Below are positions 32,301 through 44,730 of a DNA stretch of 62,000 bases, one piece after another. The notes under the pieces were generated by a model. It was given only the letters and a program-made list of their open reading frames with translations, was not told the origin of the DNA and made no database searches. The position numbers and the translations under genes are program-made. Location: the NCBI GenBank assembly GCA_002633005.1, contig NMRA01000148.1:1-62000 (forward strand), written 5' to 3'. The DNA comes from Phoronis australis (Eukaryota; Phoronida; Phoronidae). How positions within the stretch are numbered: the stretch's first letter is position 1; every line of letters begins with the position of its first letter.

Positions 32301-33950
32301 TTTCCTTCGCGCGTATTTCAAAAATCGCGATTTTCTATTTTTCTGGAAATTCCCTCACAAGGGAAAGTGAATAACTCTGTAGTACACGTTGCGAGGTGGT
32401 ACTTTTGTCTGGAATTGTTTAAAAATATATTTTTGACGAGCTTTCGCGTTCAATGCCTCGTTGACGGTGCCAACGCCTAATACATAATTACTGCCTTTGA
32501 GTATTGGTTTGCTAATCTTTTCTGTGTCTTAAACCAAGAGTCACCAGTTGAAAAATTAACACCAAGGTATTTACAAGCTGAGATGACTTCGTAATAATAT
32601 TTTTTTATTCCTTACCGGAGTTACTTGGGGTTCGTCAACCCTAAAATTGCAGATTCGAATACGACGCATCTAGCCAGCCTGTGTTATACGTTTCCGGGTC
32701 ATTCGGTAATAATTCAAGATGAGTTGAGCATGGTACTGGTTTTAAAATCCAAAAAGATTCGTTTTAAAATCCAACATTGGAAGCTAAACAGCGGTGAAAT
32801 GCAGCTTTAAAACTTCGCTATTACTGAATAGGGATGTAGCCATGTATTAGCACATCAGCCTAGAAATAGTTTCGACAATTATCTCAGTAACTACCGGTCA
32901 TGCGTGTATTCTCCGAGACCTAGTGCTTTTACTAAAACGAGTTTTAGTTGTTTTTGAGAAACAATTGTGTGGAGCATAAGATCAAGCTGAGTCACTTTTC
33001 ATAAAACACTTCCCTGGCCTACTTCTAGACACGCGATCTATAAAAACCGAATTGAATAGAATATTGATTTAATCAAGAAATATTAGATACTTAAGGACAT
33101 GTAATAAGGTTTTATTTGAAAAAAATACAAACCAGTTCGTCGTAGAAAATGCGCTGCTCAGAAAGACTTGGGGAGTGTAAAGTTACGCAATATTTTGCAA
33201 CTTACTCAAGTTAAAGCAGGTGGTTGTACGCCCAAATGTTATTATTTTTGTATCATAAACACTGGCGTGGTCAATAGGAGGGCACAATAGTGTCATGGCC
33301 TAATACTTCAACACGCCTGTCCTGGACCACTCTCATTCAAAGGTATTTTACCCCCCACAATGCAGCACGCGTGAAGCACTTGTCCTGCATCTTCACATGT
33401 AAATGTTTACTAGTCGCCATCTCATATTTCAATTGTTATGTAATTCATCAGTGCATAATACCGAGAAAAAGTTTCAGTTCTTTCGAATTTTGAGTTTCAA
33501 CGCTGACGCCAAGAAATTGGCAAAAAGCAAATATCAGAGCCGCTGGATGTACTTCCTGATTTACTAAATTAATGACGTTTTTTTTTTGAAAAGTCGTTCA
33601 CTCGTGATTTTTACCGCTGCGAAAGAAGAGAGTTCAGTCGAAGACGGTCCTGTATTACCCCCCTCTCCTTTTCATTGCAAAGTGCCCCCAGGTCGCCACT
33701 CCTCCCTCTAGTCAAGGAACAATTTCACGTTTGGTCCCCTATTGAGTAGTCCGCCAGGGATGATAAACACGTTGCTTTCGATACAAAAAAGCAGCCCGTG
33801 TTAAAAATTTCAGTTTGTAGTGTTTAACTAATAATACCAATCGCAAACATTTTTTTAAGTCTGGTCTGCACGCCACCTGCTGGCCACACCACGTGTCCGA
33901 AAAGATTTCTGACCCGACCGAACTCGAACCCGAGACCTTCTGCTAACCGC
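32301..33950. other. Non-coding stretch
   Basis: No splice-supported exon. A minus-strand partial tRNA-like B box (GGGTTCGAGTTCGG) lies near 33925-33940, next to the MITE that starts at 33951. Confidence 0.4.
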
Positions 33951-34100
33951 CTCCCGTTTAGTAACGCTAGGACCTCGCTAAAAAGCAAGACTTCGCGAGA
34001 TTACGTGAGATATTGCCGTGCATTGTAAATAGGAACACGTGACTTTGACTAGGTTTTAGCTAGGTCCTAGCGTAGGTCCTAGCGTCTACTGAACGCACGC
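33951..34100. mobile_element. MITE copy 2 of the 16461 family
   Basis: GTTTAGTAACGCTAGGACCT at the left pairs with AGGTCCTAGCGTCTACTGAAC at the right. The right end holds a small internal duplication of TAGGTCCTAGCG. Confidence 0.87.
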
Positions 34101-34178
34101 CCGGTTTAACAGTTACACATTCTTATAACAGCAATTATAGCACTCGTGAGTGCCTTGCGGGGCTTCACAGAGTAGACT

Positions 34179-34409
34179 AGGGACCTGTTTCTAGAAGAGA
34201 CTTTTGACTTTTGTCTTTCGGCTACTGAAAATCAGTTTACGGATGGCTTAGCTTATTTCATGAAAGTCAGACTAAGGCCGAAGGTGAGAAAATATGTCTA
34301 CAAATCGAAGTCTCGAGACAAAAATCAATTTTTGGCTATTCGTGGTCAATTTCTGACTTTGATAAAGTCATACGACATAAACCAACAAACTTCTCGAGAA
34401 ACAGGTCCC
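34179..34409. mobile_element. MITE with GGGACCTGTTTCT inverted ends
   Basis: Left GGGACCTGTTTCTAGAAG pairs with right CTTCTCGAGAAACAGGTCCC. Related in end sequence to the element at 36243-36497. The ORF at 34260-34511 overlaps it and is disregarded. Confidence 0.75.
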
Positions 34410-35006
34410 ACAGCTGCGTTGACCCAAGGCAATCGTAAGGGAAGCTATTACGATAACGTGCTTCGCTTGTTATTAATGCATGATTGCGATTTCTCTCGAA
34501 GACTAGCGTGATTTTGCGTTTTTGAAGGTTTCTTGCGTTTACGGCATGCAGGCCAGCTCCGTATCCCTGTGTATATATTCTGCGATTTCACACCACCAGG
34601 TGACGCAGTTTGCGAAACATAAAACTTCTCTAGTTGTTAGTCAAGTGTTTGCTGCGGAAAGACGTTTGCTTTTTTGACAATGGATGCAACACTATTGTAG
34701 ATCCTCGCTATTTATAAAACAAATTTCAATCAAAATATCCAAAACTATGCAAGTACCATCTTGATGTAAACATGTTACCTTTTGGCTTAAGGCGGTTTTG
34801 GTCAGTGCATATTTTGACTTACTGTGAAAGATGTTTTAAATCTTTTAGTCGACGTTTATAAAAATGATACTAACAACTCTTCAAACCTGAAGTGCAGTGC
34901 TGTGAGCAAGTTGCATAATGCAAACACTACACTGTAGGTGTCTGAGAGGCTAAATCGGTTGTCTTCATTAACTGTTTCTGACATCAGTGCTTAACAGTAG
35001 CCAATT

Positions 35007-35021
35007 NGGGGGGGGGGGGGG
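35007..35021. other. N followed by a 14-G run
   Basis: A single N directly precedes 14 guanines, a likely sequencing or assembly stall point. Confidence 0.85.
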
Positions 35022-35195
35022 CGTGAATGAGAATTAAACGGAATTGTCCGCCGTGAATTTTCTAAGTGGCTTTATTAAACTACAGGTTTCATAATTTAGG
35101 ACTGAGAATTTTTGTGAAAGACACGTTTAAGGATAATTATATTATCACCCAGGTACGTTTTGTCTTTCAAACTATGAAATATCGAAGCCTTTGAA

Positions 35196-35399
35196 TAACA
35201 GCCAGGACGAGTGGGAAAATTGACTTCTGACTGGTACATCTACTTGTGCAATGAGCGTGATCAGGTGGATAACGCAGGGCAAATGCAATTCTTGCATCGG
35301 ACCATGATGCCTCGTGAATCACTAAAACGCAAAGGTCAAGGTGTTGCAAAACTGACAGACCATTTGAGAACTTGTGAAAACACTGATTGTTTTTTATAA
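35196..35399 (+). other. Protein-like ORF, unidentified
   Basis: Open from just after a possible acceptor AATAACAG to TAA. It reads SDWYIYLCNERDQVDNAGQM and then a basic stretch. No family recognised. It could be a terminal exon or a transposon fragment. Confidence 0.2.
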
Positions 35400-35774
35400 T
35401 GCTGTTTTGTTCTCAGTACTAAATAATTTTTTCACTTTCATACTCACCAAGAGTAAATTGTATGTTGAATTCTCATTGTTATTAAAAATGAATAGGGAAT
35501 TCTTTATGCAACGCCCTGTCTATTTTCCATTAAAATGAGGTCTCAGCTTTTTAATCATATTATTGGAAAGTGTCATTAGTCAAGGAGGAGCTCTAAATAA
35601 AGATAAAATGAAAAAAAACCATTTGTGAGCAGCTGATTCCCTATTTTGGGACTGTTTCATGCAACCCATGAGGGTAAACAAAACTATTTTGCCGACACTG
35701 TAGGGCTCCGCTTCGTGCGTCTGTGTTTACAGTGTCGACTGACAGCAAACGTTCCAACACACTCATTCGGTTAA

Positions 35775-35960
35775 TTAGACAGATATCGCCTCTTCATCAA
35801 TAGTAGTTAGTAATCCAACATAGCTCGAGTTCAGCGGAGATGATTCGAGCGTGTCCATAAATTCGGAATGGTGTGGTATAAATGAGGTTTCCATCACAAC
35901 TACGTCAACGAGGTATTCTTTGAAAACAGATGGCAGTAGATTGCAAGACGCCTCGCACAA
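35775..35960 (-). other. Protein-like ORF, unidentified
   Basis: A minus-strand open frame ending SSYVGLLTTIDEEAISV-stop, acidic and coding-like at its C-terminus. No convincing acceptor upstream. Could be a last exon. Confidence 0.2.
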
Positions 35961-36242
35961 GAGGTTTTATTGATGACCAGCTGTGAGACTTTCGCAACAG
36001 CCGTACGGAAGATTTCTCGAAGCTTGTCCTATCTAGCTAGGAACACGGACTCTTACGTGGGCGCACGTGCCAACCAAGTTCTTGTGAAGCCGTCAGTTTT
36101 CGAGCGTCAGCTGCCACTGTGAAAGGTGCGCAGGATTTTTCGCCAAAGTTGTCCAGGTAGGATACTTGTTAAGAGAATTTTCTTTCATAATTTCTTTAAT
36201 AACACTGTCTTCTACCTTGGCACCTAAAATGGAAATAATAGA

Positions 36243-36497
36243 CCAGGGACCTGTTCCAAGAAAACTGACTTAGCTAAGACAGATCTTAACTTTCAGTCAA
36301 TTTTAAGATAAAACTTAAATTTGTCTCAAGACCATTTCAAAAAAGAGATCTTAACTTTACTTAAGTTTTTTACTTAAGTTTTGTCTTAATTTTGACTAGC
36401 TTACCTGATGTGGAAGTTTCAAAGTTTCCAAATTGAGACAAATCTTAGACTTAAGTCAAAAATCAACTTAAGTCAGGTTCTTGGAACGGGCCCAGGG
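36243..36497. mobile_element. Foldback MITE with GGGCCCGTTCCAAGAA-type ends
   Basis: Left CCAGGGACCTGTTCCAAGAA and right TTCTTGGAACGGGCCCAGG are imperfect inverted repeats extending inward through TGACTTA. The interior is full of further inverted CTTAAGTTTTGTCTTAA-like segments, so the whole 255 bp folds on itself. Confidence 0.88.
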
Positions 36498-36796
36498 TGC
36501 TAGAATAGGTATGTATCAAACCAAATGGGTTTCCATCATGGAAAATCGTTCATATATCCGATCATTCAGTGCACTCAGCGTGTAAAAATTGAATTGTCAA
36601 ACTTCAGCCCGGACAGTTCAGATCACTACAAACCTGTCTAAAATTGGGCCACAGAGGATCTCTCAATACCTTCGATGGTACCTGCTATCATGGTACGGAT
36701 TTTTTAGAATTGTTTATCATTCTATTTATATATGTTTAGACTGTATGGTGTAACTTCACATGTTTTAGCTCTCGACTGCACGATATTCTGTTGCAG

Positions 36797-37283
36797 AACA
36801 AAACAGGAACATTTAACAGACTTGTAAGATCTAATCTTGATATTTTCAACGTTGCTTTTTTTGTTTCAACTTTTCAATCAAGAGCACCCTTAACTGGTGA
36901 TAAGTTCTTTAGTCTCAATGAGCTGGCTATTAAAGCTGCGGTGTCAAATTACAATGTCGGATTTTCTTGGGCTTGTGGGCACATGTTACGCTCTGCTATT
37001 TTTAACGCACAGACGTACACCGCAGCCATAGAGAAAGACTCGCCATTGAGGTATGTTGGCTAAATATTTTTTCACAGTCGGTTTTTTGAGTAGTATGCGA
37101 TGACATGTCTCGTCTTCTAGATTATGGTGTAATCGTTTGTCTGGGATCCCACGGTGATAACATGCATAAAATGTTTGACACTTTCTCTCAACCTTTGTTC
37201 ATGCATGTCTTCGCAGCATGTCCGTTCTGAAATGTAAAACGCTGCCAAACGATATATCGTTTAAGTGGTTAACGCGTGAGTGA
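36797..37283 (+). CDS. 3' end of an unrecognised spliced gene
   Basis: An internal exon (36797-37050) follows TTCTGTTGCAG and ends at GAG|GTATGT, phase 0 in and phase 2 out, open for 84 codons. It includes LVRSNLDIFNVAFFVSTFQ and NYNVGFSWACGHMLRSAIFN. The next acceptor, GTCTTCGCAG at 37216, opens a terminal exon (37217-37283) in the matching phase. That exon adds MSVLKCKTLPNDISFKWLTR-E and a TGA. Two consecutive phase-compatible junctions plus a stop make chance less likely. Upstream exons were not found because the 550 bp before it hold a MITE. Family not recognised. Confidence 0.5.
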
Positions 37284-38887
37284 TGATGAATTGGGTAGGA
37301 TGATCCGATCATCCTCAAATGGCAATAACGGTACTGAACAATGGAGGGACTTGGAACTTTCACGGAGTACGTACAAAGGCACACCATCTTGCTGGCATGC
37401 TAGGAAAGACTGGTGGATCTAGAATGTCGCGCGGGGCGCTCGACTTCAGTGAATCCCTAAGCTAGGGAGAAACCCTCGTGGTAGCCTTTAAAGGGGCACT
37501 ATTGGCGAGATATTTTATTTTCTGAAATCAGTCTTGGAGCGGAATCGAGTCTGGAATCACCGCTGTAGCAGCCTCTCACGCCCTCGTGACGAGTTCAACC
37601 TCACATGACAAATAGCCGAGTGTTTAAAGCGCATTTAACTGGTCAGACGATTTAAGCGAATGTCTGACAGACAACGGCGAGAACTCGCTATTGGTAATAA
37701 AATCAAAAACATTGAGGATTTTGTTGTTTTACAGCTCTTGTCACAGCTAATAAGTTCATAAAGTTTATCCCATGCATCAATAACCCAAAACTTGCGTTTT
37801 TTCGGCCGTAAAACCAATAATATCCTTTTAAACAACTGTGGTCATTGTGGTCGTGCACGGAGAGGACCCTCCCTTAATCCGCCTATGGGTATTGCAAGAG
37901 TACTGAGTATGACAGGTAATTTTAGTTTTACCATTAAATTCCTCGACGAATTCGAGTAGTTGGGTTTTCATCATTCCCTCGTGATCGCCTTCAGTTTAAA
38001 CCGGGCTTACCTCAGTTGAGGTCAATAACACTAGAGTCGACCATTTGTTCCTCCACCAAATACTCAAGAACTCGAGAAACCACAGAAAAGAGTATGCCAA
38101 AAATCTGAAAAGTAGCCATTGAAATTCCTCGTGGCTGAAACACTACGATATCGTTTACAATGCCAAGAGTCTCAGTGGCTTAACAAAAAATTCGAAGAGG
38201 TAAGCAGGATATACCAAAGATTGAAACTGTCTTGTTTTAGAATCGATTGCTGTCCGAAGTGAAATTTATCCCAACCACGTGGCAGGTGCACGAGACAACT
38301 GCGTGAATCTGTAGATGCCATAACAGTCAATGAGCTGCCTCAAAACTGCGTTGGGGGTGCGTGTTGAACAAATTAACACAACAATCTGTTTATTTTCGTA
38401 AAGCCTTGAGGAATTCCTCTTTTTGTCGACCTCGTTTCAAGTAGATTAGTGGCTGCGGTTAACTCAGTTCGAGACAAAACCTGACGGCGAATAAACCGTA
38501 AAAAATCCCTGAAAATTCTAAAATTTTCAATCAGTTTAATGTACTTGTGCAGTTGTTACAAGCGTTTTGAGTCACTTTGGTCAAAATGGACTAAAGGAAC
38601 AAATGCCGTCAAAACAATCTTCAAAATTTAGTGATGCAATTCATTTCAGTGGCAGTTTCGGTTGTTTTTTATTTGCAAAACCGGTTTGTATTTGTGTGCG
38701 TGCGTGTGCGTGTGCGTGTGTGTGAGTATTCTGATAACAAGAGGTATCAAGAGGAAGGCGTAGGTCTCGACCTTTACTAACGAGTTTGTGCAAATCAGAC
38801 ATTGTGGTATTTTAATGAATACCATAATTCTTCACGTTGATGCAAGTTCATGTAAACACTTCCTGTCAGTCTTAATCCCTTTGACAG
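37284..38887. other. Non-coding stretch
   Basis: GTGCGTGTGCGTGTGT microsatellite near 38696-38725. No splice-supported exon seen. Confidence 0.4.
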
Positions 38888-39076
38888 ATGTTCTGCGCTA
38901 AGTACGTGCACAGGGTGAAAACGCGTTGCGCTCAATTCCTGAAACCCCCTGCTCCAACTAAGAGAAAAAAACAAGCCAGTGTTTACGATCGATCAGTTGT
39001 TCTGTGGTTTAAACCCCAATCACAAGATTTTACTTCGTTGACTAGAACCCAAAAACGAGCACAAGATAGTGCATAA
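38888..39076 (+). CDS. Small basic ORF, hypothetical
   Basis: An ATG directly after CTTTGACAG opens 62 codons, Lys/Arg-rich (FLKPPAPTKRKKQASVYDR), to a TAA. Coding-like composition but no family. Could be a terminal exon. Confidence 0.2.
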   Translation: MFCAKYVHRVKTRCAQFLKPPAPTKRKKQASVYDRSVVLWFKPQSQDFTSLTRTQKRAQDSA

Positions 39077-39684
39077 TGCATAACAGTGCAAATAGTCATC
39101 ATCTTCTTGCTGCGGTACAAGCCGTGCCAGATCATATACTGCGAGGCTCTCTAGTCTGTGGAATGCTTCGGAGTTCCTTCACGTAGTAAAGTGTGGCGAG
39201 AATGGATTTTCAATTCTCACCTCCCGTGATTCTTCAGTCCTGTTGTACTACATTTCCCACAGTGAACAACCGGATGTCTATAATTTTCAAAGTCATTCGT
39301 GAAGGGGGTCTAAAAGAATGTGTCCTCGCTGAGATAACATTTTTAACCATTCGGAGCGTCGTGTTTTGTATTGCGCATTTATTGTACTGTTTAAAAGCTT
39401 ATAAAATATACAGTTGTCGGTGAATATTCCTTCATTATAGTGATTAAATGTCAGCGCTAGACGTGACCCAGCCGGCCCAAATCAGAGGTCATGTAAATAA
39501 AACATCTGAAATAGAAGAGTGTAAACTAATCACTCCATGATGTTCAGAGCCCAACTGAAATTTACTATACGTCATTCACAATACAACAAATAAATTAAAA
39601 ACGTGTGAATGGGCTCTGGACTGCGTTCCGTTGACTAAGTGAAAAGCGAGATCACGAATTGAAAGCGAAGAACGTGCCACACCT
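39077..39684. other. Non-coding stretch
   Basis: Nothing recognised beyond a short ORF at 39193-39423 without family resemblance. Confidence 0.4.
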
Positions 39685-39776
39685 GCCTCCCGTTCAGTAA
39701 CGCTGTAGGACCTCGCTAAAAAGCAAGACTTTGCGAGACCACGTGAGATACTGCCGTGTAATTTAAATGAGAACAC
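39685..39776. mobile_element. Truncated MITE copy 3 of the 16461 family
   Basis: Carries the left end GTTCAGTAACGCTGTAGGACC and the GCGAGACCACGTGAGATA middle. The right terminal repeat is missing. Confidence 0.85.
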
Positions 39777-40447
39777 AAATTTAATTTATAAATTTAATGT
39801 CAAACTGTTTTAGAAGACCTACTTACAACGTTTGAAGTAAGAGTTTACTTCGTCTTTGCTTCGTTTTCTTAGCTATATTTGAAATCAGACATGACATGAC
39901 CATTGAAGTTACGAAGTTTAGTAAACTGTCCGATAGAGGACGAGGTGCACTTCATCAAATAGGAAGAAACTAAGTGACTGGGTTGTAATGTAACAAAAGG
40001 TGTATCTTCAAATCAACATAGTATGGACATCCGCAGAGGTTATGAAATTCGTAAACAATTTCATCTTGGTTAAAAAAGGGCCAATCAGTTTTGAATCGTA
40101 TGTGTTATACACCGACTTTGTAACCTGGAGAATATGGCCTGTGTAATCCTGTCAGTAACAACACGTTATCGCAGTCAAAGAATTTTCCATAAAAAGGTTA
40201 TCTTCAAATAAGTTATAAATTTTCAAGAACTTCTTTCGTGTCAGATTTCGCATGTCAATGTCAAGAGTATTTTCTAGCCATTATTTATTTATCGAAGTCA
40301 GATATGACGACCACGCATTGCGCATTCCAGAAAAGTCAAGAATTCCTTTAATATGTGTCAACCAAAGAGGTGCCAAATCAAAAGTAACACCACCGTACAT
40401 GTGACGAACAACATCACATAAATGCGGCAATCTCGTTGAATTGTAAC

Positions 40448-40500
40448 TGGCAAGTGTGGCCTAGTGGTTTGGTTCAAATCCCACGGGACCCAACCGCTAG
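40448..40500 (+). mobile_element. tRNA-like SINE fragment with internal deletion
   Basis: A box TGGCCTAGTGG is followed after only a few bases by B box GGTTCAAATCCC. The normal spacing of about 30 bp is lost, so this is a relic. Confidence 0.5.
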
Positions 40501-40629
40501 ACCCTTCAGTCAGCTCTCTCGCTCCTCAACTCAGTAGCAATTTGTGTTTTTGTCGATATGCCTTGCATATGTATGTTAATGATGAAAAAGTGATTTTATG
40601 TGTTTCATGCAAAGAGCTCGCTTGAGCGG

Positions 40630-42000
40630 CCTGCGCACGTCTGGTGCACCGTTTATCAGACCACTTACACCATGTTTTACTGGCAACAACGGTAACTTCA
40701 TTCTGTCATAAACCATAGCATTTGAGGTCATTGTGAACACATGCTAACTATGTTTTAAAACCATCAGAAATTTCTCAATGTTTTGAAGATCTCGATATTC
40801 CCAGAATTTAAAGTTACATAAAAGACATGACTTGGTTAAACGGTTCACTTTGTGGGTATTCGGTAATTGCAAAATTCATGCTCACTTAAACAGAACAAAA
40901 TAGCCTTTCGTGCTATCATAATTTCCAGTATACTAACAACATGTCTCAGGATAGATGCATATAAGGTATAGCTGTCTCGCGGCAAGAAAACTTAGCCAAA
41001 ATCCCGTGCTCTCATTGCAAAAAAATATACGGTAATACCTAACGGAAGCTTGCGAGATTCTGCTTTTCTAGTGAAGTACTAGAGTCATTGAACTCGACCC
41101 AGGGCATACATTTCAATTATTAATAAAATAGTAAAATGTAGGCGTGTTTCTTATTTTACGACTTGAAAAACAAGCTAATTAATCTTCAGGATTGATAATA
41201 ATAGCATACTGAACACAAGGCAGTTAAGTAATTAAGACAGCGCCATCTGTATACAGTTTAAGGAAAAGTTCGATTTCGCAGATACTTGGAGGGCCTGTAG
41301 CCGCTGACGCTCACATAATTATCAAGACCTGACCCATATAATCGTTACTGACGTACCTTTCAACATCAATTAGTTAAAGTACAAAAAGCAAGAGGATAAT
41401 TTTTTCCTTGTCTAACACAAATATTTCAATAAAACTGATTTTTTGTTATATCATACACAAGATTTAGTAGTAGAATAGGCATTACGCAAAACATTGATAA
41501 TCCTACCATTTACACCACGGCTCCATCAGGTTTTGTCATAGACTTGACCTATTTACTAGATCAAACGCTTGAATTGAACTCTTTTAGAACACAGAAAACA
41601 AAAATATGACCCAGAGTAGAATGTTTTACTTAAATCCAGCCAGTCCATCGCTAATAGCGCCACAATCTGTGGAAAATGTAAACTATAATCTATTACAGCA
41701 GTGAAGAGTTCAGTGACACCCCTGTAATTATCTGAATCATTAATTGAATCCTTGCCTTTATAAAGAGGAATTAGGAAACTTTTGCGCCATTCTAAAGGAA
41801 TAATAACAGTATAACATTGAACAACTTAGTTGTAATCAACAATAAACTAACAGGATAGTTTTTCACCCAGGGTGAAATTAAGATCGCCGCAGTTGCTTTA
41901 TCGAGTTCAGGTTTAGTCCGTGCACTGCGAGTGTTTAAATTTGTTTTAACGAATCATGTCTGGCAAGAACTATTCACATTTACTTTTCGTTAATACACTC
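40630..42000 (-). mobile_element. Degraded LINE, reverse transcriptase to C-terminus
   Basis: Minus-strand islands lie in ORF2 order. 41805-41700 gives WRKSFLIPLYKGKDSINDSD followed by NYRGVTELF, the classic RT motif. About 41500-41470 gives RIINVLRNAYSTTKSCV. About 41415-41375 gives ICVRQGKNYPLAF, the GVRQG block. About 40840-40690 gives IEKFLMVLKHS and NAMVYDRMKLPLLPVKHG, matching the post-RT region. In-frame stops and frameshifts make it non-functional. This is the opposite orientation to the LINE at 11.6 kb. Confidence 0.82.
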
Positions 42001-44538
42001 CAAAATGTCAAATCCCCGAAACCAATTCTTTTTTCAAATGAGCACCTACACTCTGAATGGTCATAAAAATAGATTGTCGGCATTCTTAGCTAACGGTGTA
42101 CACCTTGTCTGTTTATCTTGAACTGATTAAAACTAAATGATGTATACATAAACTCAAGCTAGAAAACGAGCTAATGCCATTATTTCGAGAACCGTGACTG
42201 TATTCAAGTGGCTGCTCTCTGCGATACATTGAACGGTTACGCTTATACTTTCTGTGCCGAGATTTCGCAACGTCTGATTGAAATACCTGGCGAAACTTAG
42301 CCTTCGTAAGAAACCATTGAAATGACTCACAGACATTTTGTGTAAGGAAGATTTTGATCGTTTGGAGTGTTCGCAAGTGTGTTCCAAGGTCAGTTGACGG
42401 GTGTTAAGTACGAAAACCACACAGAAATGTAAAGCATAAAAGTCAATACAGAAGGGTTTGGTTAAACAGGGATCAGTATTATAAAACGACTGCTAGCTAA
42501 CCCTTCAGGCAAGAACGAAGGGCGCTGCGAAATTACAACCGAATAATTTTCATCTACGGAGGACCGAGGTAAGAGAGGTTTTTGCTTTCGTATTTTCTTT
42601 TTCAAGGCTATGACTGAAAATCTCGCTTGAAACGTTCGTTTGTCCTTCGTTCGCAATTCAAATTAGACTATGACTCTGTATTGTGAAAATGGCGTCGTTT
42701 AGCTAGCAGCGAGACAGTTCAATTATTTGTAAAACTTTTTTGTGATCTCTTGTATCGTTCATGTACGAAGTTCCTTTAAATACCATAAAAGATGCCATGA
42801 ATTATAGAAGAGACTTTTTTCAAACAGCGGCGAGTTCAAATGTTTCCTAGAACTACAGTTCGGATTCCGATACATCACACTTTTAGTAAAGTGGAGAGGA
42901 TATAAGACTGAGTGGTAAGTTTTTTTTAAAGATTCAAGTACTTGTATTAAGGACACTAAGAAAATTCCAAATAAACTGACCATGTCACCACGCTATACTG
43001 AAACTAAAATGGCCTATAAACGCAAGGCATTGCATGTCAGAGAACTTGTCACTGATTTCAGAGTGAATAGTCACGACCGGGAAAGACAGACAAAATGAAT
43101 TCCTAAATAACTCCATGTCCTCACTGATTTCGAAGTGAATATAGAATAGTCACCACCGTTAAAGACAAAAATGAATTCCGAAATAATTCGTTCCTTCATC
43201 AACACTGGAGCTGTTTTATCTAAGTTCTTTACATCTGGTCGTAGCTAAAGACGGTCGTAGGCAGGTTTTTGCACGAGTGAATCGATTGCTACTGACGTAA
43301 ACGGGATGGAAGTTCACATTCAAGCTGAACACCCGCCTGTACACCAATAAATGTTTAAAGTACGAACGTCCTAACTGACGAGAAACTTACGACATTTGAC
43401 AAAACGAGGCCCGTCCAGGGTTTAACCCAAAGGCACTCCTTCGTGTTAGGAATACTCAGTTGCTCCCAAAAATGTGTATGAGTTGGGGCCAAGTTATTGA
43501 ATGACAAACTTGGAAGTACAAACTGACTTTAAACTAAAGCCCCATGAACATGTGGACAACCTCTGCACCAAATCATCAATGCATGTGTGTACCTTATTTC
43601 GACTGCGAGATTTGTTGGACATGGAAACTAAATTAGACATTCACTGTGCATTTGTTGGGTAATATTTCAATTATTGCCAGAAAATCCAAAAGATACGCAG
43701 TATCGTGCTTTGAAGTTTGTGTCTAATGACCACAGTCATAGCATTCCATTTTCTGTCTACGTCTAACTCCACACGGCGCTGGTGGTTTACAGAATAAAAT
43801 GTCTTGGACATAAATGTGTTAGGCATAGGTCCTCGGCTCATGCAATGTTTTCTTCTCAGACATGTGCCCCAAGAGACACGAGGGAAAATGGTGAGTCTCA
43901 GGGTTCGTTACTACATCGTGTATGGACTAAATTCCATTTACCTCAAGTTCAAAGTGTAAGATGTTATCAAAATCTTATTAAATACCTCTATCAACACTTT
44001 GACTTTTTATTCCAAGTTTGTGAATGTCAACATTCCCTTCTGGTTGCCAAATTTGTCATTTGATGCCTAGATGTTCATTTACTCTCTGTACACAGTCCTC
44101 TAGCTGTTTCGTCACATTAGCACGTGCTACTGTTTTGTTTGTTGAACTGTTCACACCGACGTAAAACACATTTTACCTACTTACTACCTGTACTATAGTT
44201 ACTCGCTTAGTTTCTTTCTAACTAGATTCGTAGTTGTACTATGTTGTGTTCTAGTGACATGTGAGCAGTGGCCATATAGTGATCACAAATTTTATCCCCG
44301 TTTTCATAATCTGGATTACGGCTCAAGTTACACAAACAAGACCATACTTTTCATGTTCACCTGACTTAAATACCTACTGACCTCATCCTTTATTCACCAA
44401 TCAAGATATATATGTCAGAGTCAGAGGTCTATACAGGACTCGTCACCGAATTGTGGGTCACTGGCCGATAAAAACAGGAATCAAGACAGTGTGAGTAAAA
44501 ACTTTTTGACGGAGTTTATGAGATGATATAACTCGTCA
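42001..44538. other. Non-coding stretch
   Basis: No splice-supported exon. A short direct repeat (TCACTGATTTC-AGTGAATA) occurs near 43050 and 43125. ORFs at 42113-42420 and 43782-44063 have no family resemblance. Confidence 0.4.
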
Positions 44539-44730
44539 TTGCAAGATTCCTACTACGAGTATGAGGATAGAGAACCCAGACCCTGTCGAAAGTGTTCGGT
44601 GAATGCATTTCGACTATTAAACAAACGGAATTCTCCAGTTAAACACTATCCGCCGACTCCATTGGTGTCTTCTTGTGACGTAATAGATCACGCTTTGTGT
44701 ATCCCGGGCATTTTAGAATTTGACTATTAA
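44539..44730 (+). CDS. Protein-like ORF, possible terminal exon
   Basis: Open after CATTGCAAG to TAA. It reads DSYYEYEDREPRPCRKCSVN and ends CIPGILEFDY. Codon use looks coding, but the acceptor tract is poor and no family is recognised. Confidence 0.25.
   Translation: MQDSYYEYEDREPRPCRKCSVNAFRLLNKRNSPVKHYPPTPLVSSCDVIDHALCIPGILEFDY

Noticed and set aside
34260-34511. 83-codon ORF starting with ATG
   Set aside because: Mostly within the MITE at 34179-34409 and without family resemblance.
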